Shown here: piece by piece, positions 41,135 to 49,610 of the stretch | Numbering within the stretch: the stretch's first letter is position 1 | Layout: the number at the start of each line of letters is the position of its first letter | Assembly (NCBI RefSeq): GCF_013364275.1 | Contig: NZ_CP054932.1 | Location: 2,480,001 to 2,544,000, forward strand | Direction of reading: 5' to 3' | Length of the DNA: 64,000 nt | Source of the DNA: Actinomadura sp. NAK00032 | Lineage (GTDB): Bacteria; Actinomycetota; Actinomycetes; Streptosporangiales; Streptosporangiaceae | Position numbers and translations under genes: made by a program | The notes under the pieces: model-generated | Told to the model about the DNA's origin: nothing | The model's database searches: none | Seen by the model: the letters and a program-made list of their open reading frames with translations, nothing else

Positions 41135-42298
41135 GTGAGCACGGTCATCACGAACATCGGGGAACTCGTCACCAACGACCCGGCCGCCGGCGGCGGCCTC
41201 GGCATCGTCCGCGACGCCGCCCTGGTCATGGACGGCGGCACCATCGCCTGGACGGGCCCGGCATCCGAGGCGCCCCCTGCCGACGCGTCGTTCGACGCCG
41301 CCGGGCGGGCCGTCCTCCCCGGCTTCGTCGACTCCCACGCCCACCTCGTCTTCGCCGGCGAGCGCGCCGAGGAGTTCGCCGCCCGGATGAGCGGCGAGAA
41401 GTACGCGGCGGGCGGCATCCGGACCACGGTCGAGCGCACCCGCGCCGCGTCCGACGACGACCTGCGCGCCAACCTGCGCCGCCTCATCGAGGAGATGGCC
41501 CGCCAGGGGACGACGACCGTCGAGTGCAAGTCCGGCTACGGCCTCACGGTCGAGCAGGAGGAGCGCGCCGTCCGCATCGCCGCCGAACTGGCGGACGAGG
41601 TCACCTACCTCGGCGCCCATGTCGTCCCCGCCGAGTACAAAGACGACACGGCCGGCTACGCGCACCTGGCCGCGACCGGCATGCTCGCCGCCTGCGCCCC
41701 GCACGCCCGCTGGGTGGACGTCTTCTGCGAGGAGGGCGCGTTCGACGCCGACCAGGCCCGCGAGGTCCTGCAAGCGGGCGTGAAGGCCGGCCTTAGCCCG
41801 CGCCTGCACGCCAACCAGCTCACCCAGGGCCCCGCCGTGCAGCTCGCCGTCGAACTGGACGCCGCGTCCGCCGACCACTGCACGTTCCTGAGCGACGCCG
41901 ACGTGGACGCCCTCGCCTCGTCCCAGACGGTCGCGACGCTCCTGCCCGGCGTCGAGTTCTCCACGCGCCAGCCCTACCCCGACGCCCGCCGCCTCCTGGA
42001 CGCCGGCGCGACCGTCGCCCTCGCCACCGACTGCAACCCCGGCTCCTGCTACAGCTCGAGCATGGCGTTCTGCGTCGCGGTAGCCGTCCGCGACATGCGC
42101 ATGACCCCGGCCGAGGCCGTCTGGTCCGCGACCGCCGGCGGGGCCCGCGCCCTCCGCCGCACCGACGTCGGCCACCTCGCCCCGGGAGCGCGCGCGGACG
42201 TCCATGTCCTGGACGCCTCGTCCCACATCCACCTCGCCTACCGCCCCGGCGTCCCGCAGACCCGCGCCGTGTGGAAGGCGGGCCGCCGGGTCGGCTGA
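41135..42298 (+). CDS. hutI: Imidazolonepropionase HutI
   Basis: A 387-residue amidohydrolase opening the imidazolone ring to give N-formimino-glutamate, between HutU and HutF in the pathway. [20 protein letters not shown] carries the His-x-His; [24 protein letters not shown] and [14 protein letters not shown] are HutI segments. GTG start at 41135 with no strong ribosome site. It is cut off from the other hut genes by the 5.9-kb regulator and cassette, and probably has its own promoter between 41080 and 41134. Confidence 0.94.
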   Translation: MSTVITNIGELVTNDPAAGGGLGIVRDAALVMDGGTIAWTGPASEAPPADASFDAAGRAVLPGFVDSHAHLVFAGERAEEFAARMSGEKYAAGGIRTTVERTRAASDDDLRANLRRLIEEMARQGTTTVECKSGYGLTVEQEERAVRIAAELADEVTYLGAHVVPAEYKDDTAGYAHLAATGMLAACAPHARWVDVFCEEGAFDADQAREVLQAGVKAGLSPRLHANQLTQGPAVQLAVELDAASADHCTFLSDADVDALASSQTVATLLPGVEFSTRQPYPDARRLLDAGATVALATDCNPGSCYSSSMAFCVAVAVRDMRMTPAEAVWSATAGGARALRRTDVGHLAPGARADVHVLDASSHIHLAYRPGVPQTRAVWKAGRRVG

Positions 42299-42338
42299 AA
42301 CCGGCTCCGCTGAAACCGGCTCCGCTGAAACGGGCTCG
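42294..42338. repeat. Three 15-bp repeats spanning the hutI stop codon
   Basis: GCTGAAACCGGCTCC at 42294-42308 contains the hutI TGA. It recurs exactly at 42309-42323 and with three changes at 42324-42338. Since 15 is a multiple of three, the hutI frame meets three in-frame TGA codons in a row. Confidence 0.85.
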
Positions 42339-42339
42339 G

Positions 42340-42819
42340 CTAGGCGGGCAGGTAGCGGCGGTTGACGCGGATCAGCGGCGAGCGGTCGCGCGCCACGTAG
42401 TCGGTGGCGAGGACCTCGGCGACGAAGAGCGTGTGGTCGCCCGCCTCGATGGCCTGGCGGGTCTCGCATTCCAGCGCGGAGACCCCGGTGTCCGGGATCA
42501 GCGCGTCCGACCGCGGGCCCCGGTGGTGGGGCTCGGCGGCCAGCAGGATCCGGGCGCTCGGACGGCCCTCGGCGGCGAACCGGCCGGCCAGGGCGCGCTG
42601 CGCCGACGCCAGGACCGTCGCCGCCCACCGGGGCCGCCGGTTCAGGACCTCCGACAGGTACGACGACGTCGCCACGCTCGCCACGACCATCGGCGGGTCG
42701 AGGGAGACCGACATGAACGAGGTCACCGTGGTGCCGAGGTCGTCGCGGCCGTCGCGGACCGTCAGCACGGCCACTCCCGTGGCGAAGCCCGCGACGGCCT
42801 CGACAAAGTCGGCGCTCAG
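42340..42819 (-). CDS. Flavin reductase-like (FMN-binding split barrel) protein
   Basis: About 159 residues of the flavin reductase family. AGFATGVAVLTVRDGRDDLG, TVTSFMSVSLDPPMVVASV and the ending LIRVNRRYLPA are typical. These proteins reduce FMN or FAD for partner oxygenases; no partner is adjacent. No ATG, GTG or TTG lies just before the conserved start SADFVEAVAGF. The best candidate is a CTG at 42819 with GGGAG 5 nt upstream, overlapping the sppA stop; the next GTG in frame, at Gly-Val-Ala-Val, would remove part of the fold. It follows sppA directly. Confidence 0.75.
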   Translation of the reverse strand: MSADFVEAVAGFATGVAVLTVRDGRDDLGTTVTSFMSVSLDPPMVVASVATSSYLSEVLNRRPRWAATVLASAQRALAGRFAAEGRPSARILLAAEPHHRGPRSDALIPDTGVSALECETRQAIEAGDHTLFVAEVLATDYVARDRSPLIRVNRRYLPA

Positions 42820-44519
42820 CGGATCTCCCAGGCGCCCGGCAGGGTCAGCGGGCCCGCGGCGGGCAGCCCGAGGCGCGCGGCGAGGCCGCCGAGCGACCCC
42901 CACCCCTCGAAGCGGGCGGACGCGGCCGTGCGGTCCTCGCTGGACTCCGGCGGGCGCAGCCGCTCCAGCGGCGAGGTGTGCGGGTACGTCCGGACCGGCG
43001 CGTCGGAGGCCAGCCCGGCCTTCTTGCGGGCCAGGCCGAGGGCGGCGTCGATGCCGCCGAGCTCGTCGACGAGGCCGCGCTCCTTGGCGTCCGCGCCCGT
43101 CCACACCCGGCCCCGGGCCAGCTCGTGCACGCGCTCGCGGGACAGCTCGCGGCCCTCGGCGACCTTCGCGGTGAAATCGTCGTAGATCCGGTCGAGGGAG
43201 GCGTTGACCCGCTCCCACTCGGAGTCGCTGAAGTCCTTGGTGGCGCTGAGCATCCGGGCGTGGGCGCCGTCGGCGACGGCGCCGAGGCCGATGCCGACGC
43301 GGTCCAGCAGGCCGTTCACCACGGCCTTGCCGACGACGACGCCGATCGAGCCGGTGAGCGTGCCGGGCTGCGCGATGATCGTGTCGGCCGCCATCGACAC
43401 GTAGTAGCCGCCGGACGCCGCGACGTTGCCCATCGACACCACCACCGGCTTGCCGGCGCGGCGCGCGAGGACGACCTCGCGCCAGATCGCGTCGGACGCG
43501 ACGGCGGACCCGCCGGGGCTGTTCACCCGGAACACGATGGCCTTGACGCGCTCGTCCTTGACCGCGGCGCGGAACGCGGCGCCGATCGTGTCCGAGCCCA
43601 TCGCGGGCCCCGAGTTCGGCAGCGGCCCGCCGCGCCCGCTGCGGCCGAGCCGGATCGGGCCCTGCCCGTTGATCAGCGCGACGACGTCCTGCCTGCCCGG
43701 CTGCGGGAGCCGGCTCGCGAGGCCGTGCGCGCGGTTGTACCGGGACACGTAGCGCAGCTGCGCCTCCTCGCCGAACCGCTCCCGCAGGTCGGCGTAGACC
43801 TCGTCGCGGTAGGCGAGCCGGTCGACGAGGTTCTCCTCCAGCGCCTCGTCGGCGAGGAACGGGCCGCGGTCGACGAGCGCGCGCACCGCGTCCTCGGGCA
43901 GGCCGCGGGCGGCGGCGACCCCGGCGGTGATCTGCTCGCCGAGCGAGGCGACGAGCCGCCGCGACGACTCCTCGTGCTCGGGCGTGTACGCCTTCTCCAT
44001 GAACGTGTTCGCCATGGTCTTGTACTCGTACCGCTTGGCGAACCGCGGCTCGATGCCCGCCTTCTCCAGCGCGCCCGCGAAGAACGGCTCCTCCAGCGCG
44101 ACGCCGGTCAGCCCCACCTCGCCGGTCGGCTGCAGGTACACCTTGTCGAACGCGGTGGCCAGGTAGTACGGCACGGTGCCGCGCCCGCCCTCGCCGTAGG
44201 TCTCGGCCCACGCGACGGTGTACTTGCCCGCGTCCCGCAGCGCCTGGACGGCCTCGCGCAGCTCCTGGACGAGCGCCAGCCCGATGCCGCCGGACACCTT
44301 CACCACGAGGGCGCGCACCCGGGCGTCGGAGCGGGCGCGGCGCAGCCCGTCCAGGACGTCGCGCAGGTTCGTCCGGCGCATGGACAGGATCGCCGAGATC
44401 GGGTCGGCCGGCGCGGTCTCCACGAGCCCGTCGGTGAGGTCGAGTTCGAGGATCAGCGGCGCCGTCCGCCGCTCGCGGGCCTGCTTGATCACGTTGACGA
44501 CTGTGCCGGGATCCACCAT
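42816..44519 (-). CDS. sppA: Signal peptide peptidase SppA (67K type)
   Basis: A 567-residue serine protease with two ClpP-like halves that clears signal peptides. The C-terminal half holds the catalytic Ser in GNVAASGGYYVSMAAD (about residue 369), and the N-terminal half the Lys in RYEYKTMANTFMEKAY (about 167), the Ser-Lys pair of family S49. FRVNSPGGSAVAS is also typical. I see no clear N-terminal membrane helix, unlike Escherichia coli SppA, so it may be cytoplasmic or membrane-associated. ATG at 44519. Confidence 0.92.
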   Translation of the reverse strand: MVDPGTVVNVIKQARERRTAPLILELDLTDGLVETAPADPISAILSMRRTNLRDVLDGLRRARSDARVRALVVKVSGGIGLALVQELREAVQALRDAGKYTVAWAETYGEGGRGTVPYYLATAFDKVYLQPTGEVGLTGVALEEPFFAGALEKAGIEPRFAKRYEYKTMANTFMEKAYTPEHEESSRRLVASLGEQITAGVAAARGLPEDAVRALVDRGPFLADEALEENLVDRLAYRDEVYADLRERFGEEAQLRYVSRYNRAHGLASRLPQPGRQDVVALINGQGPIRLGRSGRGGPLPNSGPAMGSDTIGAAFRAAVKDERVKAIVFRVNSPGGSAVASDAIWREVVLARRAGKPVVVSMGNVAASGGYYVSMAADTIIAQPGTLTGSIGVVVGKAVVNGLLDRVGIGLGAVADGAHARMLSATKDFSDSEWERVNASLDRIYDDFTAKVAEGRELSRERVHELARGRVWTGADAKERGLVDELGGIDAALGLARKKAGLASDAPVRTYPHTSPLERLRPPESSEDRTAASARFEGWGSLGGLAARLGLPAAGPLTLPGAWEIR

Positions 44520-44595
44520 GGGCCCAGCCTATGCGCTCACCCGGCGCCGTTCCTGCACCCCGAGTCCAGGTGAGCTCCGACGTAAGGAGGACCCG

Positions 44596-44691
44596 GTGCC
44601 GTCCGAGGAGCAGGGGGCCGGCTCAGCGGGCGCATGCCGTGTTCAGCGGGCACAGGCCTCGTTCAGCGGGCGAAGGCCTTGTTGGGGATGA
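44596..44691 (+). CDS. Possible 31-residue ORF with a perfect Shine-Dalgarno
   Basis: TAAGGAGG (44583-44590) lies 5 nt before a GTG at 44596, and the frame runs 31 codons to TGA at 44691 (VPSEEQGAGSAGACRVQRAQ and 11 more). It overlaps the 3' end of the thioesterase gene on the other strand and reads through the 20-bp repeats there. The composition is not convincing as a protein, so this could be chance. Confidence 0.25.
   Translation: MPSEEQGAGSAGACRVQRAQASFSGRRPCWG
44621..44680. repeat. Three 20-bp repeats spanning the thioesterase stop codon
   Basis: Units at 44621-44640, 44641-44660 and 44661-44680 share TCAGCGGGC, and the last two share GTTCAGCGGGC. The third contains the stop of the minus-strand thioesterase gene (TCA at 44663-44665). 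Confidence 0.8.
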
Positions 44692-45151
44692 CGCTCGCGG
44701 ACGCCTGGGCGACGGGCCGGCCGGCGGTGTCGGTGATCAGCGCGTTGGAGACCATGCGGGTGCCGCCCGGGTGCAGGCACGTCCCGGTCACCGTGTAGGT
44801 CTGGCCGGACTGGACGCCGCGCAGGTAGTCGACGTTCAGGTTGAGGGTGAGCATCGGCATGAAGTGCTCGCACGTGCTGCTCGCCGCCAGGCAGACCGCG
44901 TTGTCGAGGATCATCGCGATGAAGCCGCCGTGGACGGTGCCGCCCGGGTTGCAGAGCTTGTCGGCGGGCGACCACGCGATCTCCACGCGGCCCGGCTCGG
45001 CGGCCCGCACGTCCTGCCCGATGTAGTCGCTGATGTCAGAGATCTCCGGGACGCGCCGGTCCACCATCGCCTGGATGAAGTCGGCGCCGGACAGCGTGTT
45101 CCACAGTTCGGCGGCCTCCTGAAGGGCCGCCGCGCTCGCGTCGACGCTCAA
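44663..45151 (-). CDS. PaaI-like hotdog thioesterase
   Basis: A 162-residue acyl-CoA thioesterase-like protein of the hotdog fold. NPGGTVHGGFIAMILDNAVC contains the conserved HGG and the catalytic Asp/Asn region; LTLNLNVDYLRGVQSGQTYT is the second strand block. The family hydrolyses aryl- or acyl-CoA esters. I start at the TTG at 45151 because GGGGAGAG precedes it and the length is normal; a GTG at 45226 would add 25 residues without similarity. Confidence 0.8.
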   Translation of the reverse strand: MSVDASAAALQEAAELWNTLSGADFIQAMVDRRVPEISDISDYIGQDVRAAEPGRVEIAWSPADKLCNPGGTVHGGFIAMILDNAVCLAASSTCEHFMPMLTLNLNVDYLRGVQSGQTYTVTGTCLHPGGTRMVSNALITDTAGRPVAQASASVIPNKAFAR

Positions 45152-45252
45152 CTCACTCTCCCCGGTCAGCGGTGATCTTCGAATGGTATTCGGTGCCCGG
45201 CGGGGCGGCACTATGCCGTTCGTCACGAGTGTCCGGCGCTATCGTCGGACGC

Positions 45253-46110
45253 ATGGGAGACGGCGACGGCTGGGCCGACTGCGGGCAGGGCCACACGCAC
45301 TGGGGGCGGTTCGGTGCCGCGGGCCTGCTGGCCTACCACCGCGACGGCGACGGCCAGGTGTGGATCCTGCTGCAGCAGCGCGCCTGGTGGGGGATCGGCG
45401 GCGGGACGTGGGGCATGTTCGGCGGCGCGCTGCACAGCCACGAGGACGCCGTCACCGGCGCGCTGCGGGAGACCTCCGAGGAGTGCACGCTCGACACCGG
45501 CGTGGTGAACGTGCACGGCACGAGCGTCGAGGACCACGGCGGCTGGTCGTTCACCTCCGTGATGGGGTCGCTGTCCGAGCGCGTCCGCGTGGACGCCGCG
45601 TCCAGGGAGACGCGCAGGGCCGAATGGGTGCGGCAGGAGGAGGTCACCGACCGCAAGCTGTTCGCGCCGTTCGCCCGGTCGTGGCCCCGCCTGCGGGACT
45701 CGATGACGACCCTCGTCCTCGTCGTGGACGCGGCGAACGTCGTGGGCGCCCGCGCCGACGGCTGGTGGAAGGACCGCGCCGGGGCGAACGCCCGGCTCCG
45801 CGACGACCTGAAGGCCCTCTCCGGCGGCGTGCGGGGCCTGCCCGGCGGGGTCGTGCCGTTCGACCGCTGCTTCCCCGAGGTCGTCCTGGTCGTGGAAGGC
45901 GCGGCGCGGCCGGTCGCGGACGAGCCCGCCGACGGGGTGGCCGTCGTGGCGGCGCCCGGCAGCGGCGACGACCGGATCGTGGAACTCGTCCAGGAGGCCC
46001 GGCCCGGCACCGCGCACCTGGTGGTCACGGCCGACCGGGAGCTGCGCGCCCGCTGCGAGGCCGCCGGCGCCGCCGTCACCGGGCCGCGCTGGCTCCTGGA
46101 ACGCCTGTAG
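45253..46110 (+). CDS. Nudix hydrolase with C-terminal PIN/NYN-like domain
   Basis: A 285-residue fusion. The Nudix box is clear: GALHSHEDAVTGALRETSEE, then CTL (residues 58-80; the usual Gly near the end is Thr). From about 157, TTLVLVVDAANVVGARADGW, and later GDDRIVELVQEA, LVVTADRELRARCEAAGAAV and TGPRWLLERL match the Asp-containing pattern of NYN/PIN-like ribonucleases (VDAANVVG; TADRELR). It could couple nucleotide or cap hydrolysis to RNA cleavage, which is inference. ATG at 45253. Confidence 0.82.
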   Translation: MGDGDGWADCGQGHTHWGRFGAAGLLAYHRDGDGQVWILLQQRAWWGIGGGTWGMFGGALHSHEDAVTGALRETSEECTLDTGVVNVHGTSVEDHGGWSFTSVMGSLSERVRVDAASRETRRAEWVRQEEVTDRKLFAPFARSWPRLRDSMTTLVLVVDAANVVGARADGWWKDRAGANARLRDDLKALSGGVRGLPGGVVPFDRCFPEVVLVVEGAARPVADEPADGVAVVAAPGSGDDRIVELVQEARPGTAHLVVTADRELRARCEAAGAAVTGPRWLLERL

Positions 46111-46142
46111 ACCTCGACCAGACCCGGGGCTTAGACCTCGAC
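46108..46142. repeat. 11-bp direct repeat at the convergent ends of the Nudix and ACT genes
   Basis: TAGACCTCGAC occurs at 46108-46118, where TAG is the stop of the plus-strand Nudix gene, and at 46132-46142, where it follows T46131 to make the TTA that is the ACT gene's stop on the other strand. Confidence 0.7.
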
Positions 46143-46481
46143 GCGGTGGCCTGCGCCGCGGAGCGCCTCCGTCGCGTCCTTCAGGCGGTGCTCGGGGACG
46201 AGGACGAGGTCGGCGTGGTAGGTGGACACCACGAAGACCGGCACCCCCGCGTCGGCGAGCGGCTGCACGAGCGCGGCCAGCGTGCCGGGCACGTCCAGGC
46301 CGTCCGGCTCACCGTAGAAGCCGACCCAGCGCTCCGCCTCGGTGAACGGCGACGCCTCCCGCACGACGGTGAGGCCCTCCGGGGCGCGGATCAGCGCGAC
46401 CCAGTCGTCGCCCTCGGGGAACGTCGATTGCGGCAGATGCTCGACCAGGAACTGGCCCGGAACGATGTGCAGGCGTTGCAT
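46131..46481 (-). CDS. ACT-domain protein
   Basis: A 116-residue protein of the small ACT/CASTOR-like group. PEGDDWVALIRAPEGLTVVR and PFTEAERWVGFYGEPDGLDV lead into VPGTLAALVQPLADAGVPVF, with a typical ACT ending VSTYHADLVLVPEHRLKDAT. Such proteins bind amino acids; function is unknown. ATG at 46481. Convergent with the Nudix gene. Confidence 0.85.
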   Translation of the reverse strand: MQRLHIVPGQFLVEHLPQSTFPEGDDWVALIRAPEGLTVVREASPFTEAERWVGFYGEPDGLDVPGTLAALVQPLADAGVPVFVVSTYHADLVLVPEHRLKDATEALRGAGHRVEV

Positions 46482-46520
46482 GCGCCCACCCTATGACCGG
46501 GCGGGTCTGCGCGCGCGCCC

Positions 46521-48752
46521 CTATTCGGGCACCAGCCAGACCGCGCCCAGCGGCGGGACGCGCAGCACCGCGGACGCCGGCAGGCCGTGGCACGGCTCGC
46601 CGGACGCCTCGACGCGGCCCAGGTTGCCGACGCCGCTGCCGCCGTAGTCGTAGGAGTCGGTGTTGACGACCTCGCGCCAGCGGCCCGCGCGGGGCAGGCC
46701 GAGCCGGTAGTCCTCGTGCGGGTTCCCGGCGAAGTTCACGACGCATGCCAGGACCGGAGGCTCGCCGTCGGCGCGGGGCGTCCCGTAGCGCAGGTAGGAG
46801 AGGGTGTTGCCGCCCGCGTCGTTGCCGTCGATCCAGCGGAACCCCTCGTGGTCGCTGTCGCGCGTCCACAGCGCGGGCTCGGCGCGGTAGGCGCGGTTCA
46901 GGTCGCGGACGAGCTTTTGCAGCCCGAGGTGGTTGGCGCCCTCGGCGGCGTTCTCCAGCAGCCACCAGTCGAGCGGGCGCTCCTCCGCCCATTCGGCGCC
47001 CTGCCCGAACTCCTGGCCCATGAACAGCAGCTGCTTGCCGGGATGCGACCACATGTAGGCGAGCAGGGCGCGCAGCCCCGCGAACTGCTGCCAGGAGTCG
47101 CCCGGCATCTTGCTCAGCAGCGACCCCTTGCCGTGGACGACCTCGTCGTGCGACAGCGGCAGGACGTAGTTCTCCGAGAACGCGTACACCAGCGAGAACG
47201 TGATCTCGTTGTGGTGGTAGTGCCGGAACACGGGCTCGTGGCGCAGGTACTCGAGCGTGTCGTGCATCCAGCCCATGTTCCACTTGAACCCGAACCCGAG
47301 CCCGCCGAGGTGGGTCGGGCGGGACACGCCCGGCCACGCCGTGGACTCCTCGGCGATCGTCATGACGCCGGGGTTGCGCTTGTAGACCGTCGCGTTCATC
47401 TCCTGGAGGAAGGAGATGGCCTCCAGGTTCTCGCGGCCCCCGTAGATGTTCGGCGACCACTCGCCCTCGTTGCGCGAGTAGTCCAGGTACAGCATCGAGG
47501 CGACGGCGTCGACGCGCAGGCCGTCGATGTGGAACTCCTCCAGCCAGAACGACGCGTTCGCCACCAGGAAGTTGCGGACCTCCGCGCGGCCGTAGTTGAA
47601 CACGAGCGTGCCCCAGTCGGGGTGCTCGCCGCGCGCCGGGTCGTCGTGCTCGTACAGCGCGGTGCCGTCGAACCGGGCCATCGCCCACTCGTCCTTGGGG
47701 AAGTGGGCCGGCACCCAGTCCATGATGACGCCGATACCGGCTTGGTGGAGCCGGTCGACGAGATGCCGGAAGTCGTCCGGGTTCCCGAACCGCGCCGTGG
47801 GCGCGTAGTAGGACGTCACCTGGTAGCCCCAGGACGGCCCGTAAGGATGCTCTGCGACGGGCAGCAGTTCGACGTGGGTGAACCCCATGTCGCGCACGTA
47901 CTCGGTGAGTTCGTCGGCCAGTTCCTTGTACCCGAGCCCGGGGCGCCACGACCCGAGGTGCACCTCGTACACGCTCATCGGCTCGTGCAGCCAGTCGTGG
48001 TCCTTGCGGCCGTCCATCCATGCGCCGTCGCCCCATGTGTAGGACGAGGTGAACACGCGCGACGCCGTCGCCGGGGGGCGCTCCGTCCACCGCGCCATGG
48101 GGTCGGCCTTGGAGCGCCACACGCCGTCCGCGCCGAGGATCTCGTACTTGTAGCAGGTGCCGTCGCCGACGCCCGGGACGAACAGCTCCCAGATGCCGGT
48201 GGAGCCGAGCGACCGCATCGGGTGGCCGCGGCCGTCCCAGTGGTTGAAGTCGCCGACCACCCGCACGCCGCGCGCCGTCGGCGCCCACACCGCGAAACCC
48301 GTCCCGTGCACGGTGCCGAGCGCGGACGCGTAGGAGCGGGGCTGCGCGCCGAGCGCCCGCCACAGCTCCTCGTGCCGTCCCTCGCCGATCAGGTGCAGGT
48401 CGAGTTCGCCGAGCGTCGGCAGGTGCCGGTAGGGGTCGTCCTGGACCGTCTCGACGCCGTCCCCGTAGGTGACGGCGAGCCGGTAGTCGGGGACGGCCAG
48501 CGGCGCCGCGCGCTCGTCCTCGCCCGCGAGGGAGGCCCCCTTCGGCAGGGTGCCCTTGAACAGGCCCTGGTGGAAGTGGCGGAGGGGGTGCCGGTCGCCG
48601 TTCGGCAGGACGACCTCGACCTTCTCCGCCAGCGGGCGCAGCGCCCGCACGGTCACGCCGTCCCGGCCCGGATGCGCCCCGAGGACGCCGTGCGGATCGT
48701 GGTGGTCGCCGCCGACGAGCCGGTCGATCTCCGCGCGCGTCACCCGTGCCAT
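46521..48752 (-). CDS. glgB: 1,4-alpha-glucan branching enzyme GlgB
   Basis: A 743-residue GH13 enzyme that makes alpha-1,6 branches in glycogen or GlgE-derived glucan. Two N-terminal carbohydrate-binding modules ([40 protein letters not shown]) precede the barrel. The nucleophile Asp lies in [18 protein letters not shown], the acid Glu in [13 protein letters not shown], and [16 protein letters not shown] gives the third acid. I start at the ATG at 48752 with GGGAGG upstream; a GTG at 48773 would add seven residues. It is not adjacent to the other glucan genes, as in the usual glgE operon. Confidence 0.95.
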   Translation of the reverse strand: MARVTRAEIDRLVGGDHHDPHGVLGAHPGRDGVTVRALRPLAEKVEVVLPNGDRHPLRHFHQGLFKGTLPKGASLAGEDERAAPLAVPDYRLAVTYGDGVETVQDDPYRHLPTLGELDLHLIGEGRHEELWRALGAQPRSYASALGTVHGTGFAVWAPTARGVRVVGDFNHWDGRGHPMRSLGSTGIWELFVPGVGDGTCYKYEILGADGVWRSKADPMARWTERPPATASRVFTSSYTWGDGAWMDGRKDHDWLHEPMSVYEVHLGSWRPGLGYKELADELTEYVRDMGFTHVELLPVAEHPYGPSWGYQVTSYYAPTARFGNPDDFRHLVDRLHQAGIGVIMDWVPAHFPKDEWAMARFDGTALYEHDDPARGEHPDWGTLVFNYGRAEVRNFLVANASFWLEEFHIDGLRVDAVASMLYLDYSRNEGEWSPNIYGGRENLEAISFLQEMNATVYKRNPGVMTIAEESTAWPGVSRPTHLGGLGFGFKWNMGWMHDTLEYLRHEPVFRHYHHNEITFSLVYAFSENYVLPLSHDEVVHGKGSLLSKMPGDSWQQFAGLRALLAYMWSHPGKQLLFMGQEFGQGAEWAEERPLDWWLLENAAEGANHLGLQKLVRDLNRAYRAEPALWTRDSDHEGFRWIDGNDAGGNTLSYLRYGTPRADGEPPVLACVVNFAGNPHEDYRLGLPRAGRWREVVNTDSYDYGGSGVGNLGRVEASGEPCHGLPASAVLRVPPLGAVWLVPE

Positions 48753-49177
48753 GAGCTCATGGCCTCCCGTCACTGAGGTTTTACCCCTCTAGGAGTGCCC
48801 CGAGAAGCGGTGCTCTCACATGACCGGAGGACCTGTTTCCGCGAGCTTGACGTTCAAGATCGGCGATCGGCCGCGACCTGGCGGGCAGGTGCTCGCGGCC
48901 GCGAGCGCGGGCTTGCGGCCGCACGGGCGGCGCGACTCTGCGTCGTGGGGTCGCGCCGAATGCCGCCGCCCGTGCGGCCACGTTCCGTGGGGCGGCTCCC
49001 CGCCCGCCGCCCGCTACCGGGTCACGTCCACCTCGCCCCAGGGGTGACACCGACCCCGCCGCCCGAGGATCCACTCCTGTGTCACCTCAGCGACACAGGT
49101 ACCTTGCGCACCGGAGCGCCCGGGCCCGGTCCGCCCCCGCTCGCGGACCGGGCCGCGCTGTTCCCCATGGCCTCCGG
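48753..49177. other. 425-bp structured non-coding stretch upstream of glgB
   Basis: No convincing gene. It contains several perfect inverted repeats: 9 bp at 48868-48876 with 48893-48901; 15 bp at 48917-48931 with 48965-48979; 9 bp at 48928-48936 with 48950-48958, nested in and overlapping the 15-bp stem; and 8 bp at 49076-49083 with 49092-49099. TCGCGGCCGCGA at 48893-48904 is a palindrome. The part next to glgB would be its 5' leader. Confidence 0.5.
49124..49153 (-). terminator. Hairpin terminator of the 72-residue protein gene
   Basis: GCCCGGTCCGC (49124-49134) pairs perfectly with GCGGACCGGGC (49143-49153), loop 8 nt. It lies 24 nt beyond the stop of the minus-strand small gene. Confidence 0.65.
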
Positions 49178-49396
49178 TCACCGGTCCCCGTGCCCTCCGT
49201 GCGCCTGTTCGACGAGCAGCCGGCGGAGCCCCTCCGAGTCGTCCGCCGCCACGGTCATCGCACATCCCGCCTGGAGTTCGGCGTCGGTGAGGTCGCCGAT
49301 GCGGGTCGCGTACCAGCGGCCTGCGTCGCTGCGCCACACCTGCCAGCCCGGGAACTCCTCCTCGATGGCCGCCTTCAACACGTCGAAGTCGCCCAT
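49178..49396 (-). CDS. Small conserved-looking hypothetical protein
   Basis: A 72-residue product: MGDFDVLKAAIEEEFPGWQV, WRSDAGRWYATRIGDLTDAE. The composition is that of a real soluble protein, not of a GC shadow, and it has a GAAGGGA about 8 nt before the ATG. I recall similar short actinobacterial proteins without known function that lie next to GntR-type regulators. A palindrome lies upstream between it and the GntR gene. Confidence 0.65.
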   Translation of the reverse strand: MGDFDVLKAAIEEEFPGWQVWRSDAGRWYATRIGDLTDAELQAGCAMTVAADDSEGLRRLLVEQAHGGHGDR

Positions 49397-49423
49397 CAAG
49401 GTCGTCCCTTCCCCGAGGTCGTT

Positions 49424-49439
49424 CTTCTGTATACAAAAG
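49424..49439. promoter_or_regulatory. GntR-type palindrome CTTCTGTATACAAAAG
   Basis: A 16-bp palindrome with one mismatched pair centred on TGTATACA, 28 bp upstream of the small gene and in the divergent region shared with the GntR gene. Typical size for a GntR/HutC dimer site. Three TCGAAC units also occur at 49539, 49551 and 49562, about one helical turn apart, nearer the GntR start. Confidence 0.55.
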
Positions 49440-49610
49440 TCTTACTCGGGCCAAGAGGTGTCAAGCTGTCCGTAAGCGGACCGTGCCCTCCCGGATAGCG
49501 CGTGGAAGGTATGGATGGCGGGGAGGGACGGACCAGGATCGAACGCCGACTCGAACATCGTTCGAACGCCGCGCGGGGCGCGCGCGGCGCAGAGTAGGGA
49601 GGTGACGCCG

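Noticed and set aside
42820-44211. Long minus-strand frame that would fuse the flavin reductase to more than 450 upstream residues
   Set aside because: That part is the +1 shadow of sppA, Arg/Gly/Ala-rich, without similarity to any domain.
48795-49475. Open frames of 139-226 codons across the stretch upstream of glgB
   Set aside because: Compositions are Arg/Pro/Ser-rich with no domain, and the stretch is dominated by inverted repeats.
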